Source: Merluccius polli (Eukaryota > Chordata > Actinopteri > Gadiformes > Merlucciidae). Taken from it: 64,000 nt of DNA. The position numbers and the translations under genes are program-made. Where the stretch lies: NCBI GenBank assembly GCA_030340625.1, contig JAOPHQ010002030.1, positions 94,346 to 158,345 on the forward strand, written 5' to 3'. This document shows, in pieces, positions 20,375 through 33,510 of the stretch. Numbering within the stretch: the first letter of the stretch is position 1; each line of letters opens with the position of its first letter. The notes below the pieces were generated by a model, which was not told where the DNA came from, did no database searches, and was given only the letters and a program-made list of their open reading frames with translations.

Positions 20375-21443
20375 ACAGGCTCAGCGAGGTAATGGGTACC
20401 CCTACCCACATGCGAATATCTTCAGATAGGAATATCCCATGTGGATGAAACCAAGTTCTACCCCCCCTAAATGAGGCCTAAAAATCACAATGAGCCCACC
20501 CCCAAGTCTCCATGACTTCCGGTTCCGGAGATACGGCCGTTTTTTTTTGTTTTTTTTGCCATATCTCCGGAACGGAAAGGGGGATCGACATGGGACCACC
20601 TCAGGCGTGTTCAGAGACCACGAATTAGGTCTGACGCCACCCACTTAGAAGTCGCCATGACCTTTGGTTCCGGAGATATAGCCGTTTAAAGTTTCCCCAT
20701 TGAAACGAATGGGGAAAATCAAAAATTGTTCTAAGTCCAAAGTGTGTTCCAAAAAAAGTGCCCACAGAAAGTGTATAGGAGTAAGTTTCGGAGCATTTGG
20801 AGTCGATTGGTACCCACATTTTGTGACATACAAATTAGGGTTAGGGTTGTGTGTGTGTGTAACACTCACCACCTGATCAGCACAAACCAGTTGTTAACAC
20901 CGCTAGGTAGCTCTGGTTTGGCCAATCAAGACCGAAGCTCTGTTCTGATGATGAAGCCACGTCAGCTCCATACAGCGCAGGGTGCTAAACAACATGTTAA
21001 GCTAAAAAGCCTTTATCCTGTGCCACATACACCGCACGACCCCAGGAATGGCTTTAGAAAAAACTCCATATTCATGTTATAGTCTAATCTCCAGGTGTTA
21101 ACTTCAATAACGGTTTCAATATTGATTAAACATCAATTGTGTTGTATTCTTCTGATGGGTAATGGTATCCATCCTGTCCAATCAGAATCTTGATTCGTGA
21201 CTTAGTTAAGGAATTAACACTAGGAGAGTGATTTCGCGATACGATTACCCAGAATGCAACGCATTGTTTATTTGCATTAACCCTCCCCTAAACGCGTTTT
21301 GGGCAATAACTTTAGTTATATAAGTCGTAAAGACACCCAGGTTGGTTCTACCCCCACTAAATCAGGTACGTGCTATCCAATGGAACCCACCTCAACGCTC
21401 TACGTGAACCGGAAGTACCTTAAAACACTCGATCTTGAGGCGG
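20375..21443 (+). repeat. Subtelomeric unit U5
   Basis: Near-identical to U1. Promoter-like cluster at 21,178-21,324. It is the last U of block 1. Confidence 0.85.
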
Positions 21444-21549
21444 TTAGGGTTAGGGTTAGGGTTAGGGTTAGGGGGTTAGGGTTAGGGTTAGGGTTAGGGT
21501 TTAGGGTTAGGTATGGGGTTAGGGTTAGGGTTAGGGTTAGGGTTAGGGT
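21444..21549 (+). repeat. (TTAGGG)n tract T5
   Basis: Short tract with the variant head, ending at GGGTTTGGAGCCGATTTAAC, where non-telomeric sequence resumes. Confidence 0.95.
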
Positions 21550-22540
21550 TTGGAGCCGATTTAACATGGGTTTGTATAGCCGATTTGGAAAGCCCAAATT
21601 CACCCCCACCGTACACTGTCCATTTTGGAATTTTTGTCTAAGTGCCACCATTGAACATATGTAGATTCGGAACTTGGAAGTTGGAATCTGGAAGTTGTAA
21701 ATGGAAGTTGGAAGATGGAAGATGGAAGTTGGAAGCTGAATTTGGAATTTGGAAAATCGAACTCCCATGCAAAAGGGGGCACCACTGAGTCGAAAAAAAT
21801 GAATGTCTGGATTTGGAAGTAAAATTCGGAAAACTCTAGGGGCAGTAGTGTACCATGTTAAAACCAAACATCAGCGATTTGGAAGCTAATTCAAAATTTA
21901 TTCATACACTCAGCAATCGGTTCATGTCTACAATTTGGAAGTTGGAAGTAGCTATATGTGTCCTGAAGTTGGAAGTTGTCATTTTTGTCAGAGTGTCACC
22001 ATTGAACATGTGTAGATTTGGAAGTTGGAAGTAGAAATGTCCTGAAGTTGGAAGTTGTCATTTTTGTCAGAGTGTCACCATTGAACAACACTGTTATCAG
22101 GAATGCCATTTTTTTCCCTACATATTTTGTCGTTAACCATCTAACACAAACTCAGTGATAAGACTTAGTGAACTGTAGTACTGACACTTGAACAACAATC
22201 TATAAAAGTTGAAAGAACAAAAACTTTGTACAAACAAAAGTCTGATAATGCACTCACACATTTAACAATTGTCAAGATTGTTGCGTTAACGAAAAAAACA
22301 TGAAAATAAAATCCAGTGACTATAACAACCAACAAAAGACACCAATAAATACCCAGTGTTTAAACATCTAGGAGTCCCTATCTGACACTCCCGTTATTTC
22401 CCATTTTTTGCATACACAACAAAAATAACAAAAGCATAAATATAAAACAATCTTCTTTATAATCCATTTCAAAAAAACATAAATAAATACAAAATTACTA
22501 AAACCATTCTTGCTGTTAGTATAAAAATTGAACATGTGAA
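21550..22540. other. AT-rich spacer with degenerate minisatellite, block 1
   Basis: 21,625-21,770 and 21,905-22,085 hold degenerate GGAAGTTGGAAGT repeats. 22,086-22,540 is AT-rich unique sequence with no supportable gene; the minus-strand ORF at 22,368-22,640 is low-complexity. The segment is almost identical to 36,213-37,203, shifted by 14,663 bp. Confidence 0.7.
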
Positions 22541-23553
22541 GTTGGAAGTTGGAATCTCCTCCAAAAGGAGAGGGGTTACCGAATCTGGAAGTGAAAACCA
22601 TTCCACAATGAAACAACAGAAATGCCCCAAAATAAGACACTGGGCTATTTCAGGGATGGCGAACACGCCTGCAGAGTCCAATTTAACTTTTCGTTTCGCA
22701 AAGTGTTCCAAATTTGATTTCTATATCAAGAACTAGTGCCATCTCTTGATGACGACATATGCTGGGGAGAGCTCTCACAAAGTTATAAGGGTTCAAAGTT
22801 TGACCTACCCAATCTGGAAGTGTCTACCATTCCACAATGAAAAGACAGAAATGCCCCAAAATAAGACTCTGGGCTATGTTAGGGATGGTGAACGCACCTG
22901 CAGAGGAAATGGCTCCTTTTCAGAACTCAGTCATCGTTTAGCCCCGCTTCCAAAAAGGAGAGGGGTACCGAATCTGGAAGTTGGAAGTTCTGTCAGAGTG
23001 TCACCATTGAACATATGTAGATTTGGAAGTTGGAAGTTGGTTCTGGAAGCTGGAAATGGAAGTTGGAAGCTGGAAATGGAAGTTGGAAGTTGCAATCTGG
23101 AAGTTGTCACCATTGAACATATGTAGATTTGGAAGTTGGAAGTTTTGTCAGAGTGTCACCATTGAACATATGTAGATTTGGAAGTTGGAAGTTTTGTCAG
23201 AGTGTCACCATTGAACATATGTAGATTTGGAAGTTGGAAGTTTTGTCAGAGTGTCACCATTGAACATATGTAGATTTGGAAGTTGGAAGTAGGTAAATGT
23301 TCTGAAGTTGGAATTTTTGTCAGAGTGTCACCATTGAACATGTGTAGATTTGGAAGTTGGAAGTTGGAATCCCCGCTTCCAAAAGGAGAGGGGTTACCGA
23401 ATCTGGAAGTGACTACCATTCCACAATGAAACAACAGAAATGCCCCAAAATAAGACACTGGGCTATTTCAGGGATGGCGAACATGCCTGCAGAGTCCAAT
23501 TTAACTTTTCGTTTCACAAAGTGTTCCAAATGTAATTTCTATATCAAGAAATA
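22541..23553 (+). repeat. S-repeat fragments and 49-bp minisatellite, block 1
   Basis: Truncated S-repeat pieces (CACAATGAAACAACAGAAAT and AGGAGAGGGGTACCGAATCT modules) flank a short minisatellite at about 22,970-23,345. It leads into the first full S repeat. Confidence 0.75.
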
Positions 23554-26500
23554 GTGCCATCTCTTGATGACGACATATGCTGGGAAGAGCTCATTCAGAC
23601 CTTTCCAAAACACTTGGCCTCATGCCTCTAGGCCTTTCTTTCACAAAGTTATAAGGGTTCAAAGTTTGACCTTTCGGGGGAGGGGTTAGGGTTAGGGTTG
23701 GCGACCCTGAGGTCGCAGAGGGCTGAGATTCGGAGTGGAGGTCCCAGTCAGACCCTGTGACAAGCTTGTCAAGTCTCGGGGCGCTGACACCTTCCTGTCT
23801 CTTAATTGGTCTCTTGCCCAAATGCTGAGCGAGAAGCACTTGGGGGTTACACTTCTGAGTAGTTCTGATAGAAAAAGTGACCTTAACATGGAATTTTTTT
23901 TCTGTTGGGTGAAAAAGGCCGACTGTCGCATATGTCGTTCATGGGAACAAGAGGGACGCGTGTATGCGTTTTGGTACCACTCGCTATCTCGAAAGGTCAC
24001 GAAATTAGTAGGTTAGGGTTCCCCAATCACTTAGAATTGCCTTTTGGAAGCACCTTTCACCCTCTGTAAAAAGCCAAGGAAATGGTTTTTCTGTCCAAAC
24101 TTGAGGTATGTTGTAGCACCAACAACCTTCTCCTTTGGCTATAAGTTTGGAGCTTCAGCCTCTTAAGATGGCAGAGCGGCACCGTTGAACGCTTCCCAAA
24201 TGTCAATAGGTCAAATGAGGCCTTCCAAAAAGAGCGGAGTACCCAATCTGGAAGTGAAACTAAACAAGGAATTTCTTTTTTTCTGTTGGGTGAAAAAGGC
24301 AGACTGTCGCATATGTCTTTCATGGGAACAAGAGGGACGCGTGTATGCATTTTGGTACCACTCGCTATCTCGAAAGGTCACACAATGACCAGGTTAGCGT
24401 TTTCCCCATTCACTTATATTGCCTTTTGGAAGCACCTTTCACCCTCTGTAAAAAGCCAAGGAAATGGTTTTTCTGTCCGAACTTGAGGTATGTTGTAGCA
24501 CCAACAACCTTCTCCTTTGGCTATAAGTTTGGAGCTTCAGCCTCTTAAGATGACAGCGCGGCACCGTTGAACGCTTCCCAAATGTCAATAGGTCAAGTGA
24601 GGCCTTCCAAAATGAGCGGAGTACCCAATCTGGAAGTGTCTACCGTTCCACAATGAAAAGACAGAAATGCCCCAAAATAAGACTCTGGGCTATTTCAGGG
24701 AGGGTGAACGCGCCTGCAGAGGGAATGGCTCCTTTTCAGAACTCAGTCATGGTTTAGCCCCGCTTCCAAAAGGAGAGGGGTACCGAATCTGGAAGTTGGA
24801 AGTTCTGTCAGAGTGTCACCATTGAAAATATGTATATTTGGAAGTTGGAAGTTTGAATCCCCGCTTCCAAAATGAGCGGAGTACCCAATCTGGAAGTGAC
24901 TACCATTCCACAATGAAACAACAGAAATGTCCCAAAATAAGACACTGGGCTATTTCAGGGAGGGTGAACGCGCCTGCAGAGGGAATGGCTCCTTTTCAGA
25001 ACTCAGTCATGGTTTAGCCCCGCTTCCAAAAGGAGAGGGGTACCGAATCTGGAAGTGAAAACCATTCCACAATGAAACAACAGAAATGCCCCAAAATAAG
25101 ACACTGGGCTATTTCAGGGATGGCGAACATGCCTGCAGAGTCCAATTTAACTTTTCGTTTCACAAAGTGTTCCAAATGTAATTTCTATATCAAGAAATAG
25201 TGCCTTCTATTGATGATGACATGTGCTGGAAAGAGCTCATTCAGACCTTTCCAAAACACTTGGCCTCATTCCTCTAGGCCTTTCCTTCACAAAGTTATAA
25301 GGGTTCAAAGTTTGACCTTTCGGGGGAGGGGTTAGGGTTAGGGTTGGCGACCCTGAGGTCCCAGAGGGCTGAGATTCGGAGTGGAGGTCCCAGTCAGACC
25401 CTGTGAACAGCTCGTCAAGTCTCGGGGCGCTGACACCTTCCTGTCTCTTAATTGGTCTCTTGACCAAATGCTGAGCGAGAAGCACTTGGGGGCTACACTT
25501 CTGAGTAGTTCTGATGTAAAAATTGACCTTAACAGGGAATTTTTTTTCTGTTGGGTGAAAAAGGCCGACTGTCGCATATGTCGTTCATGGGAACAAGAGG
25601 GACGCGTGTATGCGTTTTGGTAGCACTCGCTATCTCGAAAGGTCACGAAATTAGTAGGGTAGGGTTTTCCCCAATCACTTATATTGCCTTTTGGAAGCAC
25701 CTTTCACCCTCTGTAAAAAGCCAAGGAAATGGTTTTTCTGTCCGAACTTGAGGTATGTTGTAGCAGCATCAACCTTCTCCTTTGGCTATAAGTTTGGAGC
25801 TTCAGCCTCTTAAGATGGCAGAGCGGCACCGTTGAACGCTTCCCAAATGTCAATAGGTCAAATGAGGCCTTCCAAAATGAGCGGAGTACCCAATCTGGAA
25901 GTGTCTACCGTTCCACAATGAAAAGACAGAAATGCCCCAAAATAAGACTCTGGGCTATTTTAGGGATGGTGAACGCGCCTGCAGAGGAAATGGCTCCTTT
26001 TCAGAACTCAGTCATCGTTTAGCCCCGCTTCCAAAAAGGAGAGGGGTACCGAATCTGGAAGTTGGAAGTTCTGTCAGAGTGTCACCATTGAACATATGTA
26101 TATTTTGAAGTTGGAAGTTTGAATCCCCGCTTCCAAAATGAGCGGAGTACCCAATCTGGAAGTGACTACCATTCCACAATGAAACAACAGAAATGTCCCA
26201 AAATAAGACACTGGGCTATTTCAGGGAGGGTGAACACGCCTGCAGAGGGAATGGCTCCTTTTCAGAACTCAGTCATGGTTTAGCCCCGCTTCCAAAAGGA
26301 GAGGGGTACCGAATGTGGAAGTGAAAACCATTCCACAATGAAACAACAGAAATGCCCCAAAATAAGACACTGGGCTATTTCAGGGATGGCGAACACGCCT
26401 GCAGAGCCCAATTTAACTTTTCGTTTCGCAAAGTGTTCCAAATTTGATTTCTATATCAAGTTCTAGTGCCATCTCTTGATGACGACATATGCTGGGAAGA

Positions 26501-29500
26501 GCTCATTCAGACCTTTCCAAAACACTTGGCCTCATGCCTCTAGGCCTTTCTTTCACAAAGTTATAAGGGTTCAAAGTTTGACCTTTCGGGGGAGGGGTTA
26601 GGGTTAGGGTTGGCGACCCTGAGGTCGCAGAGGGCTGAGATTCGGAGTGGAGGTCCCAGTCAGACCCTGTGAACAGCTCGTCAAGTCTCGGGGCGCTGAC
26701 ACCTTCCTGTCTCTTAATTGGTCTCTTGACCAAATGCTGAGCGAGAAGCACTTGGGGGCTACACTTCTGAGTAGTTCTGATGGAAAAAGTGACCTTAACA
26801 GGGAATTTTTTTTCTGTTGGGTGAAAAAGGCCGACTGTCGCATATGTCGTTCATGGGAACAAGAGGGACGCGTGTATGCGTTTTGGTAGCACTCGCTATC
26901 TCGAAAGGTCACGAAATTAGTAGGTTAGGGTTTTCCCCAATCACTTATATTGCCTTTTGGAAGCACCTTTCACCCTCTGTAAAAAGCCAAGGAAATGGTT
27001 TTTCTGTCCGAACTTGAGGTATGTTGTAGCAGCATCAACCTTCTCCTTTGGCTATAAGTTTGGAGCTTCAGCCTCTTAAGATGGCAGAGCGGCACCGTTG
27101 AACGCTTCCCAAATGTCAATAGGTCAAATAAGGCCTTCCAAAATGAGCGGAGTACCCAATCTGGAAGTGAAACTAAACAAGGAATTTCTTTTTTTCTGTT
27201 GGGTGAAAAAGGCAGACTGTCGCATATGTCATTCATGGGAACAAGAGGGACACGTGAATGCATTTTGGTACCACTCGCTATCTCGAAAGGTCACAGAATG
27301 AGCAGGTTAGCGTTTTCCCCATTCACTTATATTGCCTTTTGGAAGCACCTTTCACCCTCTGTAAAAGGCCAAAGAAAAGCTGTTTCTGTCTGAGCTTGAG
27401 GTATGTTGTAGCACCAACAACCTTCTCTTTTGGCTATAAGTTTGGAGCTTCAGCCTCTTAAGATGGCAGAGCGGCACCGTTGAACGCTTCCCAAATGTCA
27501 ATAGGTCAAGTGAGGCCTTCCAAAATGAGCGGAGTACCCAATCTGGAAGTGACTACCATTCCACAATGAAACAACAGAAATGTCCCAAAATAAGACACTG
27601 GGCTATTTCAGGGAGGGTTAACGCGCCTGCAGAGGGAATGGCTCCTTTTCAGAACTCAGTCATGGTTTAGCCCCGCTTCCAAAAGGAGAGGGGTACCGAA
27701 TCTGGAAGTGAAAACCATTCCACAATGAAGCAACAGAAATGCCCCAAAATAAGACACTGGGCTATTTCAGGGATGGCGAACACGCCTGCAGAGTCCAATT
27801 TAACTTTTCGTTTTGCAAAGTGTTCCAAATTTGATTTCTATATCAAGAACTAGTGCCATCTCTTGATGACGACATATGCTGGGAAGAGCTCATTCAGACC
27901 TTTCCAAAACACTTGGCCTCATGCCTCTAGGCCTTTCTTTCACAAAGTTATAAGGGTTCAAAGTTTGACTTTTCGGGGGAGGGGTTAGGGTTAGGGTTGG
28001 CGACCCTGAGGTCGCAGAGGGCTGAGATTCGGAGTGGAGGTCCCAGTCAGACCCTGTGAACAGCTCGTCAAGTCTCGGGGCGCTGACACCTTCCTGTCTC
28101 TTAATTGGTCTCTTGCCCAAATGCTGAGCGAGAAGCACTTGGGGGTTACACTTCTGAGTAGTTCTGATGGAAAAAGTGACCTTAACAGGGAATTTTTTTT
28201 CTGTTGGGTGTTAAAGGCCGACTGTCGGATATGTCGTTCATGGGAACAAGATGGACACGTGAATGCGTTTTGGAACCTCTCGCTATCTCGAAAGGTCACG
28301 AAATTAGTAGGTTAGGGTTCCCCAATCACTTAGAATTGCCTTTTGGAAGCACCTTTCACCCTCTGTAAAAAGCCAAGGAAATGGTTTTTCTGTCCAAACT
28401 TGAGGTATGTTGTAGCACCAACAACCTTCTCCTTTGGCTATAAGTTTGGAGCTTCAGCCTCTTAAGATGGCAGAGCGGCACCGTTGAACGCTTCCCAAAT
28501 GTCAATAGGTCAAATGAGGCCTTCCAAAATGAGCGGAGTACCCAATCTGGAAGTGAAACTAAACAAGGATTTTCTTTTTTTCTGTTGGGTGAAAAAGGCA
28601 GACTGTCGCATATGTCATTCATGGGAACAAGAGGGACGCGTGTATGCATTTTGGTACCACTCGCTATCATGAAAGGTCACGAAATTAGTAGGTTAGGGTT
28701 TTCCCCAATCACTTAGAATTGCCTTTTGGAAGCACCTTTCACCCTCTGTAAAAAGCCAAGGAAATGGTTTTTCTGTCCGAACTTGAGGTATGTTGTAGCA
28801 CCAACAACCTTCTCTTTTGGCTATAAGTTTGGAGCTTCAGCCTCTTAAGATGGCAGAGCGGCACCGTTGAACGCTTCCCAAATGTCAATAGGTCAAGTGA
28901 GGCCTTCCAAAATGAGCGGAGTACCCAATCTGGAAGTGACTACCATTCCACAATGAAACAACAGAAATGTCCCAAAATAAGACACTGGGCTATTTCAGGG
29001 AGGGTGAACGCGCCTGCAGAGGGAATGGCTCCTTTTCAGAACTCAGTCATGGTTTAGCCCCGCTTCCAAAAGGAGAGGGGTACCGAATCTGGAAGTGAAA
29101 ACCATTCCACAATGAAACAACAGAAATGCCCCAAAATAAGACACTGGGCTATTTCAGGGATGGCGAACACGCCTGCAGAGTCCAATTTAACTTTTCGTTT
29201 CACAAAGTGTTCCAAATGTAATTTCTATATCAAGAAATAGTGCCTTCTATTGATGATGACATGTGCTGGAAAGAGCTCATTCAGACCTTTCCAAAACACT
29301 TGGCCTCATTCCTCTAGGCCTTTCCTTCACAAAGTTATAAGGGTTCAAAGTTGACCTATCGGGGGAGGGGTTAGGGTTAGGGTTGGCGACCCCGAGGTCG
29401 CAGAGGGCTGAGATTCGGAGTGGAGGTCCCAGTCAGACCCTGTGACAAGCTTGTCAAGTCTCGGGGCGCTGACACCTTCCTGTCTCTTAATTGGTCTCTT

Positions 29501-30540
29501 GCCCAAATGCTGAGCGAGAAGCACTTGGGGGTTACACTTCTGAGTAGTTCTGATAGAAAAAGTGACCTTAACAAGGAATTTTTTTTCTGTTGGGTGAAAA
29601 AGGCCGACTGTCGCATATGTCGTTCATGGGAACAAGAGGGACGCGTGTATGCGTTTTGGTACCACTCGCTATCTCGAAAGGTCACGAAATTAGTAGGTTA
29701 GGGTTTTCCCCATTCACTTATATTGCCTTTTGGAAGCACCTTTCACCCTCTGTAAAAAGCCAAGGAAATGGTTTTTCTGTCCAAACTTGAGGTATGTTGT
29801 AGCACCAACAACCTTCTCCGTTGGCTATAAGTTTGGAGCTTCAGCCTCTTAAGATGGCAGAGCGGCACCGTTGAACGCTTCCCAAATGTCAATAGGTCAA
29901 GTGAGGCCTTCCAAAATGAGCGGAGTACCCAATCTGGAAGTGTCTACCGTTCCACAATGAAAAGACAGAAATGCCCTAAAATAAGACTCTGGGCTATTTT
30001 AGGGATGGTGAACACGCCTGCAGAGGAAATGGCTCCTTTTCAGAACTCAGTCATGGTTTAGCCCCGCTTCCAAAAGGAGAGGGGTACCGAATGTGGAAGT
30101 GAAAACCATTCCACAATGAAACAACAGAAATGCCCCAAAATAAGACACTGGGCTATTTCAGGGATGGCGAACACGCCTGCAGAGTCCAATTTAACTTTTC
30201 GTTTCGCAAAGTGTTCCAAATTTGATTTCTATATCAAGAACTAGTGCCATCTCTTGATGACGACATATGCTGGGAAGAGCTCATTCAGACCTTTCCAAAA
30301 CACTTGGCCTCATGCCTCTAGGCCTTTCTTTCACAAAGTTATAAGGGTTCAAAGTTTGACCTACCCAATCTGGAAGTGTCTACCGTTCCACAATGAAAAG
30401 ACAGAAATGCCCCAAAATAAGACTCTGGGCTATTTTAGGGATGGTGAACACGCCTGCAGAGGAAATGGCTCCTTTTCAGAACTCAGTCATCGTTTAGCCC
30501 CGCTTCCAAAAAGGAGAGGGGTACCGAATCTGGAAGTTGG
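23554..30540 (+). repeat. S-repeat tandem array, block 1 (units C1-C6)
   Basis: Units start at GTGCCATCTCTTGATGACGA-type anchors near 23,554, 25,200, 26,466, 27,853, 29,240 and 30,245, giving lengths of 1,646, 1,266, 1,387, 1,387 and 1,005 bp plus a truncated end. Each full unit carries a GGGGTTAGGGTTAGGGTTGG core and a second GTAGGTTAGGG. A ~370-bp subunit (TTTTTCTGTTGGGTGAAAAA to CCAATCTGGAAGTG) is duplicated in some units. Overlapping ~80-120-codon ORFs on both strands recur in each copy but have no recognisable domain, so I do not call them genes. Confidence 0.85.
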
Positions 30541-31790
30541 AAGTTCTGTCAGTGTCACCATTGAACATATGTAGATTTGGAAGTTGGAAGTTTTGTCAGA
30601 GTGTCACCATTGAACATATGTAGATTTGGAAGTTGGAAGTTTTGTCAGAGTGTCACCATTGAACATATGTAGATTTGGAAGTTGGAAGTTTTGTCAGAGT
30701 GTCACCATTGAACATATGTAGATTTGGAAGTTGGAAGTTTGATTCTGGAAGCTGGAAATGGAAGTTGGAAGCTGGAAGTTGGAAGTTGCAATCTGGAAGT
30801 TGTCATTTTTGTCAGTGTCACCATTGAACATATGTAGATTTGGAAGTTGGAAGTTTGATTCTGGAAGCTGGAAATGGAAGTTGGAAGCTGGAAGTTGGAA
30901 GTTGCAATCTGGAAGTTGTCATTTTTGTCAGTGTCACCATTGAACATATGTAGATTTGGAAGTTGGAAGTTTTGTCAGAGTGTCACCATTGAACATATGT
31001 AGATTTGGAAGTTGGAAGTTTTGTCAGAGTGTCACCATTGAACATATGTAGATTTGGAAGTTGGAAGTTGGATTCTGGAAGCTGGAAATGGAAGTTGGAA
31101 GCTGGAAGTTGGAAGTTGCAATCTGGAAGTTGTCATTCTTGTCAGTGTCACCATTGAACATATGTAGATTTGGAAGTTGGAAGTTGGATTCTGGAAGCTG
31201 GAAATGGAAGTTGGAAGCTGGAAGTTGGAAGTTGCAATCTGGAAGTTGTCATTTTTGTCAGTGTCACCATTGAACATATGTAGATTTGGAAGTTGGAAGT
31301 TTTGTCAGAGTGTCACCATTGAACATATGTAGATTTGGAAGTTGGAAGTTTTGTCAGAGTGTCACCATTGAACATATGTAGATTTGGAAGTTGGAAGTTG
31401 GATTCTGGAAGCTGGAAATGGAAGTTGGAAGCTGGAAGTTGGAAGTTGCAATCTGGAAGTTGTCATTCTTGTCAGTGTCACCATTGAACATATGTAGATT
31501 TGGAAGTTGGAAGTTTTGTCAGAGTGTCACCATTGAACATATGTAGATTTGGAAGTTGGAAGTTTTGTCAGAGTGTCACCATTGAACATATGTACATTTG
31601 GAAGTTGGAAGTTTTGTCAGAGTGTCACCATTGAACATATGTAGATTTGGAAGTTGGAAGTTGGATTCTGGAAGCTGGAAATGGAAGTTGGAAGCTGGAA
31701 GTTGGAAGTTGCAATCTGGAAGTTGTCATTTTTGTCAGTGTCACCATTGAACATATGTAGATTTGGAAGTTGGAAGTAGGTAAATGTCCT
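30541..31790 (+). repeat. 49/116-bp minisatellite array, block 2
   Basis: 49-bp units with several 116-bp higher-order units interspersed (for example around 30,706-30,950, 31,036-31,280 and 31,620-31,760), all in + orientation. Confidence 0.93.
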
Positions 31791-32284
31791 GAAGTTGGAA
31801 GTTCATTAAAAATCAATGTATAGTCTAAGTCCACCAACAGCAATTGGTTCATGTCTACAATTTTGAAGTTGGAAGTAGGTCAATGTCCTGAAGTTGGAAG
31901 TTCATTAAAAATCAATGTATAGTCTAAGTCCACCAATGATGTAAGTGGGGGTATGCATGTTTTCCTTTTAGTATGGTAATTAGAGCCATTAAACCATTTA
32001 CATTTACGCTGATGTTTTCCACACATCAGCGTTCAGACTCATTCACATTGCCGTCGTGATGCAGTCGCTGATTAAGTTGCGAGATCAAAATATCAAAAAT
32101 AAATCAATAATACATCAGAAAGTGTATCTGAAACCCAAAGCCATCTTTTAGTTTTATATCCCCCTTCTATATTCTCCATGTTGATGGTTTACACATTATT
32201 GATCATATTTTAGAAAACATTTCTTTTGAAAACATTCTCTTGTCTCTTTCCATACAAAACATAACAGACAGTGAGTCTCAATAC

Positions 32285-32332
<48 letters not shown>

Positions 32333-32490
32333 TACACGCATTTACATTTACATGTAGGGAATTTAGCAGACACTTTTGTCCAAAGCGACTTACCAGGCAG
32401 ACAGTATTGTCTGCCTGGAAAGCATTTCTACCCTGAGCACTTGGTCCACCACCCTATCTATTCCTTCAGGTTATGTACTACAATATATAA

Positions 32491-32545
<55 letters not shown>

Positions 32546-32573
32546 GTTAATTAATTGATATTTTATTTTCAGA
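31791..32573. other. Unique loop segment, block 2
   Basis: Same content as 13,591-14,366: boundary module, ACGCTGATGT inverted repeat, longer (CA)n (about 32,285-32,328), fish repeat motif with CCAGGCAGACA hairpin, and longer (TA)n (about 32,495-32,541). Confidence 0.65.
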
Positions 32574-32718
32574 ATGCCACCAGCAAGGAGAGAGTGTGCG
32601 GGATGTTATTGACATGGTCCATAATGGAGAGAGTGAGGTTGAGATGGAAATCAGTGACACCGATGAGAGTGATGAAGCCGTCACACTTGTGTCATCCTTT
32701 GCTGGACCTGAACCTTAA
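32574..32718 (+). pseudogene. Small exon-like ORF, frameshifted copy, block 2
   Basis: Copy of the 51-residue ORF at 14,367 with an 11-bp deletion after the seventh codon. The frame shifts and reaches a TGA six codons later. The rest of the sequence is intact, so the damage is recent. Confidence 0.5.
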
Positions 32719-32794
32719 TATTTTTAATATTTTTTATTATTTTTAATTAATGACTTCATAAAAATATGACTAATGTGTGATTATTATTAATGTT

Positions 32795-33105
32795 ACAAAA
32801 ATGACAACTTCCAACTTCCAAATCTACACATGTTCAATGGTGACACTCTGACAAAACTTCCAACTTCCAACTTCAGGACATTTACCTACTTCCAACTTCC
32901 AAATCTACATATGTTCAATGGTGACACTCTGACAAAAATGACAACTTCCAACTTCCAAATCTACATATGTTCAATCCACTTCCAAATTAAAGGCACTTCC
33001 AACTTCCAAATTCAGCATAAAATCCATCTGCCCCCTGGTGGTGAAAAATCCACTTCCAAATTAAAGGCACTTCCAACTTCCAACTTCCAACTTCCAAATA
33101 AAGAT
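32795..33105 (-). repeat. Inverted minisatellite arm, block 2
   Basis: Reverse-complement minisatellite plus the CACTTCCAAATTAAAGGCAC repeat, matching 14,601-14,995 with fewer units. Confidence 0.88.
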
Positions 33106-33373
33106 TTGGACTAGCGCCCCCGAATTTTGCATGGTCATTGGTGGAATTGCAACGTTTTTTCAAATCACTATAACTCAGAGGAAACAAATGACAGAGTTTT
33201 GAAAATATTTTTCTAGGGTTAGGGTTGACGAACCCTAACCTTAAACCCTAACCTTTTGTACTGTAACCTTTCTGGAAATTTATGAAAAATACCTTCCAAA
33301 ATCAGCCCCTAAACTTCCAACTTCCAAATTCCACCTTCCAAAATCAGACTGAGGTTAGGGTTCAAACCCTAAT
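33106..33373. other. Junction segment with head-to-head telomere motif, block 2
   Basis: Copy of 14,996-15,263, including GGTTAGGGTT-GACG-AACCCTAACC. No gene. Confidence 0.7.
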
Positions 33374-33510
33374 TAGGGTTAGGGTTAGGGTTAGGGTTAG
33401 GGTTAGGGTTAGGGTTAGGGTTAGGGTTAGGGTTAGGGTTAGGGTTAGGGTTAGGGTTAGGGTTAGGGTTAGGGTTAGGGTTAGGGTTAGGGTTAGGGTT
33501 AGGGTTAGGT
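33374..33510 (+). repeat. (TTAGGG)n tract T6
   Basis: About 22 perfect repeats leading into U6. Confidence 0.97.

Noticed and set aside
22368..22640. 90-codon minus-strand ORF in the AT-rich spacer
   Set aside because: Low-complexity hydrophobic translation of AT-rich sequence that runs into an S-repeat fragment; no gene signals.
23692..24016. Conserved opposing ORFs in each S repeat (about 93-102 codons)
   Set aside because: Conservation is explained by recent tandem duplication; no domain, both strands open, and one copy (39,931-40,311) is frameshifted.
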